From Alphaproteobacteria bacterium (GTDB taxonomy: Bacteria; Pseudomonadota; Alphaproteobacteria; RF32; CAG-239), in assembly GCA_017477035.1 (NCBI GenBank), contig JAFUXW010000169.1:1-14864 (forward strand): 14,864 nt of DNA, in the 5' to 3' direction. Below the pieces are notes generated by a model. It saw nothing but the letters and a program-made list of their open reading frames with translations, did no database searches and was not told where the DNA came from. The position numbers were made by a program, and so were the translations under genes. This document shows positions 12,993 through 14,864 of the stretch, in pieces (the stretch's first letter is position 1; the number at the start of each line of letters is the position of its first letter).

Positions 12993-13922
12993 TTAACGAT
13001 AACGGTTGGTGCGATTACTAATTCCTTTTCTATTTTTATCTTTTACTGTTGGTAAACGGTATTTAAGATATGTATTGTAGAATTGTAGTCTATCCGGTAT
13101 ATTTATTGAATTATAATTGTTGATCAACTCACTTCCGCTTATACCATCTACATTGATATTAGTATCATATAAATCATTTAAGGTATTTTGCCATGAACGA
13201 ACAGCAGATTTATCGCCATTAAAAAACGAATCATAGTGAGCAAAGGCTAAATTAGGATCGTTTATTGCTTCAGCTCTACTCCCTTTATAATATTGGCAAA
13301 GCAAGTTCATTGCTTGATCTTCGGTTAGGTCTTTAACATTTGCCGGATATGTGTTGGCAATGTCACTAAATCTATTTCGGTACAAATCCAATGCACCTTG
13401 CGAGATACCATATTTAGTCGGCTGGTCTGTTCCATGTTCTTGTGGAGTTGCAGAAATAATACCCTGATTTTCTCCTTCATTCCAACGAACTTGTTTGGCA
13501 AATGGTTCAAAACGTTCGCTTTGGTAACAATCATTTTCCAGAATATCATTTGAATAAGGAGAATTTACGATTTCCCTGTTCTGCATTAAACTCGTATCCA
13601 ATCCTTTCAGATGTGTTTGCTCCGGTTGAGAAGTTAATCCCATATTAAGAGCTTAATTTACCAAATATGAGAAATCAGGGTTATCACTCGCAACGTAATT
13701 TATTTCTGATAAGTTGGTGTTTTGCGTAGGTGCACTCAAATCATACCCGCCGGTGTTATTATAACTGCTTGCCGAACCGATTGAATAATCCGGCAATACA
13801 GTATAATCCGTCCCGTTTAGTTTGTTTGTTACATTCTGCACATTAACGCTGATGTCCGAATTTCCGAAACCGTAGTTATCGTAGGCATTATCACCCCAAT
13901 AGTTTGTACCTACTAAGGATAA
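12993..13922 (-). pseudogene. GH108-type N-acetylmuramidase (lysozyme) gene interrupted by an in-frame stop
   Basis: One minus-strand frame broken by TAA at 13655-13653. Before it: LVGTNYWGDNAYDNYGFG through a low-complexity S/N/Y-rich linker to NPDFSYLVN. After it: ALN, then a 216-residue open part (ATG 13643) with the enzyme. There, VRWNEGENQG (E56 the likely catalytic acid) and DQPTKYGISQGAL match the GH108 muramidase pattern EGG...D-x-G-G-x-T-x-x-G-I. NLAFAHYDSFFNGDKSAVRSWQ and VDGISGSELINNYN match the peptidoglycan-binding domain that follows in this family. GH108 enzymes cleave the glycan chain of peptidoglycan (for example TtsA, needed for typhoid toxin release). No ATG, GTG or TTG precedes LVGTN in frame, so the start is also lost. 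The part from 13643 could still be translated, though its ribosome binding site is poor. Confidence 0.7.
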
Positions 13923-13935
13923 TTTTTTACTTGAC
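13815..13935. repeat. duplicated segment, copy 2 (with 12031-12146)
   Basis: Second copy of the direct repeat at an offset of 1784 bases. It covers the 5' part of the lysozyme frame and the divergent intergenic region up to the TTGAC of the next promoter. Confidence 0.9.
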
Positions 13936-13960
13936 TTTATAATATCTATTTTACTATAAT
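13931..13960 (+). promoter_or_regulatory. putative promoter of the second secreted-protein gene
   Basis: TTGACT (13931-13936), 18-base spacer, perfect TATAAT (13955-13960), 22 bases before the ATG. It holds the same position as the promoter of the first cassette. Confidence 0.6.
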
Positions 13961-13982
13961 TACAACTTAAGGGATGTGTTAA

Positions 13983-14864
13983 ATGAAAAAAATTATCGCA
14001 ATTTTCGGAATATTGCTAATCTTCGGAACAAGTGCGTTAGCAGAAATTTATCGTTATATTGATATAGATATGGTCTATAAAATCGGTAATTTTAATAATA
14101 AAGAAGAAATTAAAAAGTTAATTGACGATTATGAACAAAGTGACATTCCCAATGATCCCCAAAAAAACGTGGTAAGCAACGTTATCGATAATTACTATCA
14201 ACATCCGGAGTATATTCCTATTATAGAAGCAAAATGCCAAGAATCAATGCCATGGATAAAGGGGAGTTTTGATTTATGGGAAGAACCTTACTTTCGCGCA
14301 GATATGTGCTTAACGTGGGAAACCAACAAAAAACTTGATAAGGAGCAAATTGAACTATTGGCTCATTTAAAAGAAGCATGGGGTAATGTTATAATGAACT
14401 TGGTATTATCAGATGGTATATTAACTTCGTTTAACACTACATTTGACAACAACAATGAATACTCATTACAGTTAGCAGTCCGTATTTATAATCTCGTTAT
14501 GAAAGAGAATTGGCCTGAATGTCGTATTGAAACCGGCAAGAAAATCGGGAACTCTGATATACATATAGAACCATGTAATACACCATCCGAAATTATGAAA
14601 CTTTGCAGTAGCGCTGATAATCCTCAAAATTGTATGCAAGAAGAAATTATTTCACGAATATCAAAATTTAAAATAATGACAAATGTGTGGGCAACCGAAG
14701 AAGAAAAGCAAAAAGAACAAGAAGAAATGGAAAATAAAAGAATCAATGATACGAAACAGCTGATGCAACTGACTCAAAAGATTATTTCGCAATTAATTGA
14801 AAATAAAAACAGACAAAAAAAAGAAATAATGCGATTATATAACTTTTATTGGCTCTCTATACTC
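13983..14864 (+). CDS. hypothetical secreted protein with coiled-coil C-terminal part (partial, runs off right edge)
   Basis: The first 294 residues of a gene open to the end of the window. ATG 13983 lies eight bases after AAGGGATG. MKKIIAIFGILLIFGTSALA (1-20) is a textbook signal peptide with an ALA cleavage site, so the protein is exported. Residues 21-240 are acidic and helical with several cysteines (near 88, 109, 181, 202 and in KLCSSADNPQNC), possibly disulfide-bonded. From about 247 (EEEKQKEQEEMENKR) the sequence is a charged coiled coil. No domain is recognised. It shares size class, export signal and position with the secreted gene at 12192 but no clear sequence similarity by eye. 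Confidence 0.75.
   Translation, partial: MKKIIAIFGILLIFGTSALAEIYRYIDIDMVYKIGNFNNKEEIKKLIDDYEQSDIPNDPQKNVVSNVIDNYYQHPEYIPIIEAKCQESMPWIKGSFDLWEEPYFRADMCLTWETNKKLDKEQIELLAHLKEAWGNVIMNLVLSDGILTSFNTTFDNNNEYSLQLAVRIYNLVMKENWPECRIETGKKIGNSDIHIEPCNTPSEIMKLCSSADNPQNCMQEEIISRISKFKIMTNVWATEEEKQKEQEEMENKRINDTKQLMQLTQKIISQLIENKNRQKKEIMRLYNFYWLSIL

Noticed and set aside
12192..14864. The two secreted proteins as paralogues
   Set aside because: Apart from the signal peptides and scattered cysteines, I see no alignable sequence; the DNA duplication stops at the promoter.
1..14864. CRISPR array
   Set aside because: No regularly spaced direct repeats of 20-40 bases are present; the only long repeat is the two-copy segment at 12031 and 13815.

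Overview
The window looks like chromosome of an AT-rich, gram-negative bacterium, most likely an uncultured alphaproteobacterium (inference). The signs are an xseB-ispA pair, an lptG gene for lipopolysaccharide export, gmk, and protein sequences typical of host-associated alphaproteobacteria. The left half is ordinary core genome. The right half, from a tRNA-Ser gene onward, is accessory and partly decayed.

Region 1 (1-7555), core. A minus-strand pair holds an N-formylglutamate amidohydrolase-like gene (cut by the left edge) and a flavin reductase-like gene. Divergent from it lie xseB and ispA (DNA repair nuclease subunit; farnesyl diphosphate synthesis), then a CxxC-containing membrane protein. 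Next comes a tightly packed minus-strand operon read gmk, Nudix-like protein, cysK, lptG, with overlaps or a 1-base gap and a promoter in front of gmk. A short-chain dehydrogenase (plus) and an unrecognised charged protein (minus) converge after it.

Region 2 (7627-10260), accessory island beside tRNA-Ser(CGA). It holds the tRNA with its promoter and terminator, a small nuclease-like gene that seems to lack its middle, a frameshifted MBL-fold remnant, the last codons of a DinD-like gene, and one intact gene: an HNH-nuclease/coiled-coil/Fic fusion. The Fic motif HPFYDGNGR and the HNH zinc and catalytic residues are all present. About 900 bases beyond it carry no convincing gene, but they contain repeated TTCCCTG motifs, a strong terminator and a hairpin that echoes the 3' part of the tRNA gene.

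Region 3 (10782-11763) holds a 54-residue membrane peptide, a protein resembling polymorphic-toxin immunity proteins, and a multi-spanning membrane protein.

Region 4 (11772-14864) opens with a probable structured RNA of about 150 nt that has its own promoter and terminator. It sits in front of a ribosome binding site followed by only eight sense codons. Then comes a tandem duplication of a divergent cassette, in which a GH108-type lysozyme gene (minus) faces a secreted-protein gene (plus). The first lysozyme copy is reduced to about 45 codons. The second is split by one in-frame stop and has no recognisable start. The second secreted protein runs off the right edge.

The strongest candidates for something new are the HNH-Fic fusion, the structured RNA, and the duplicated lysozyme/secreted-protein cassettes.
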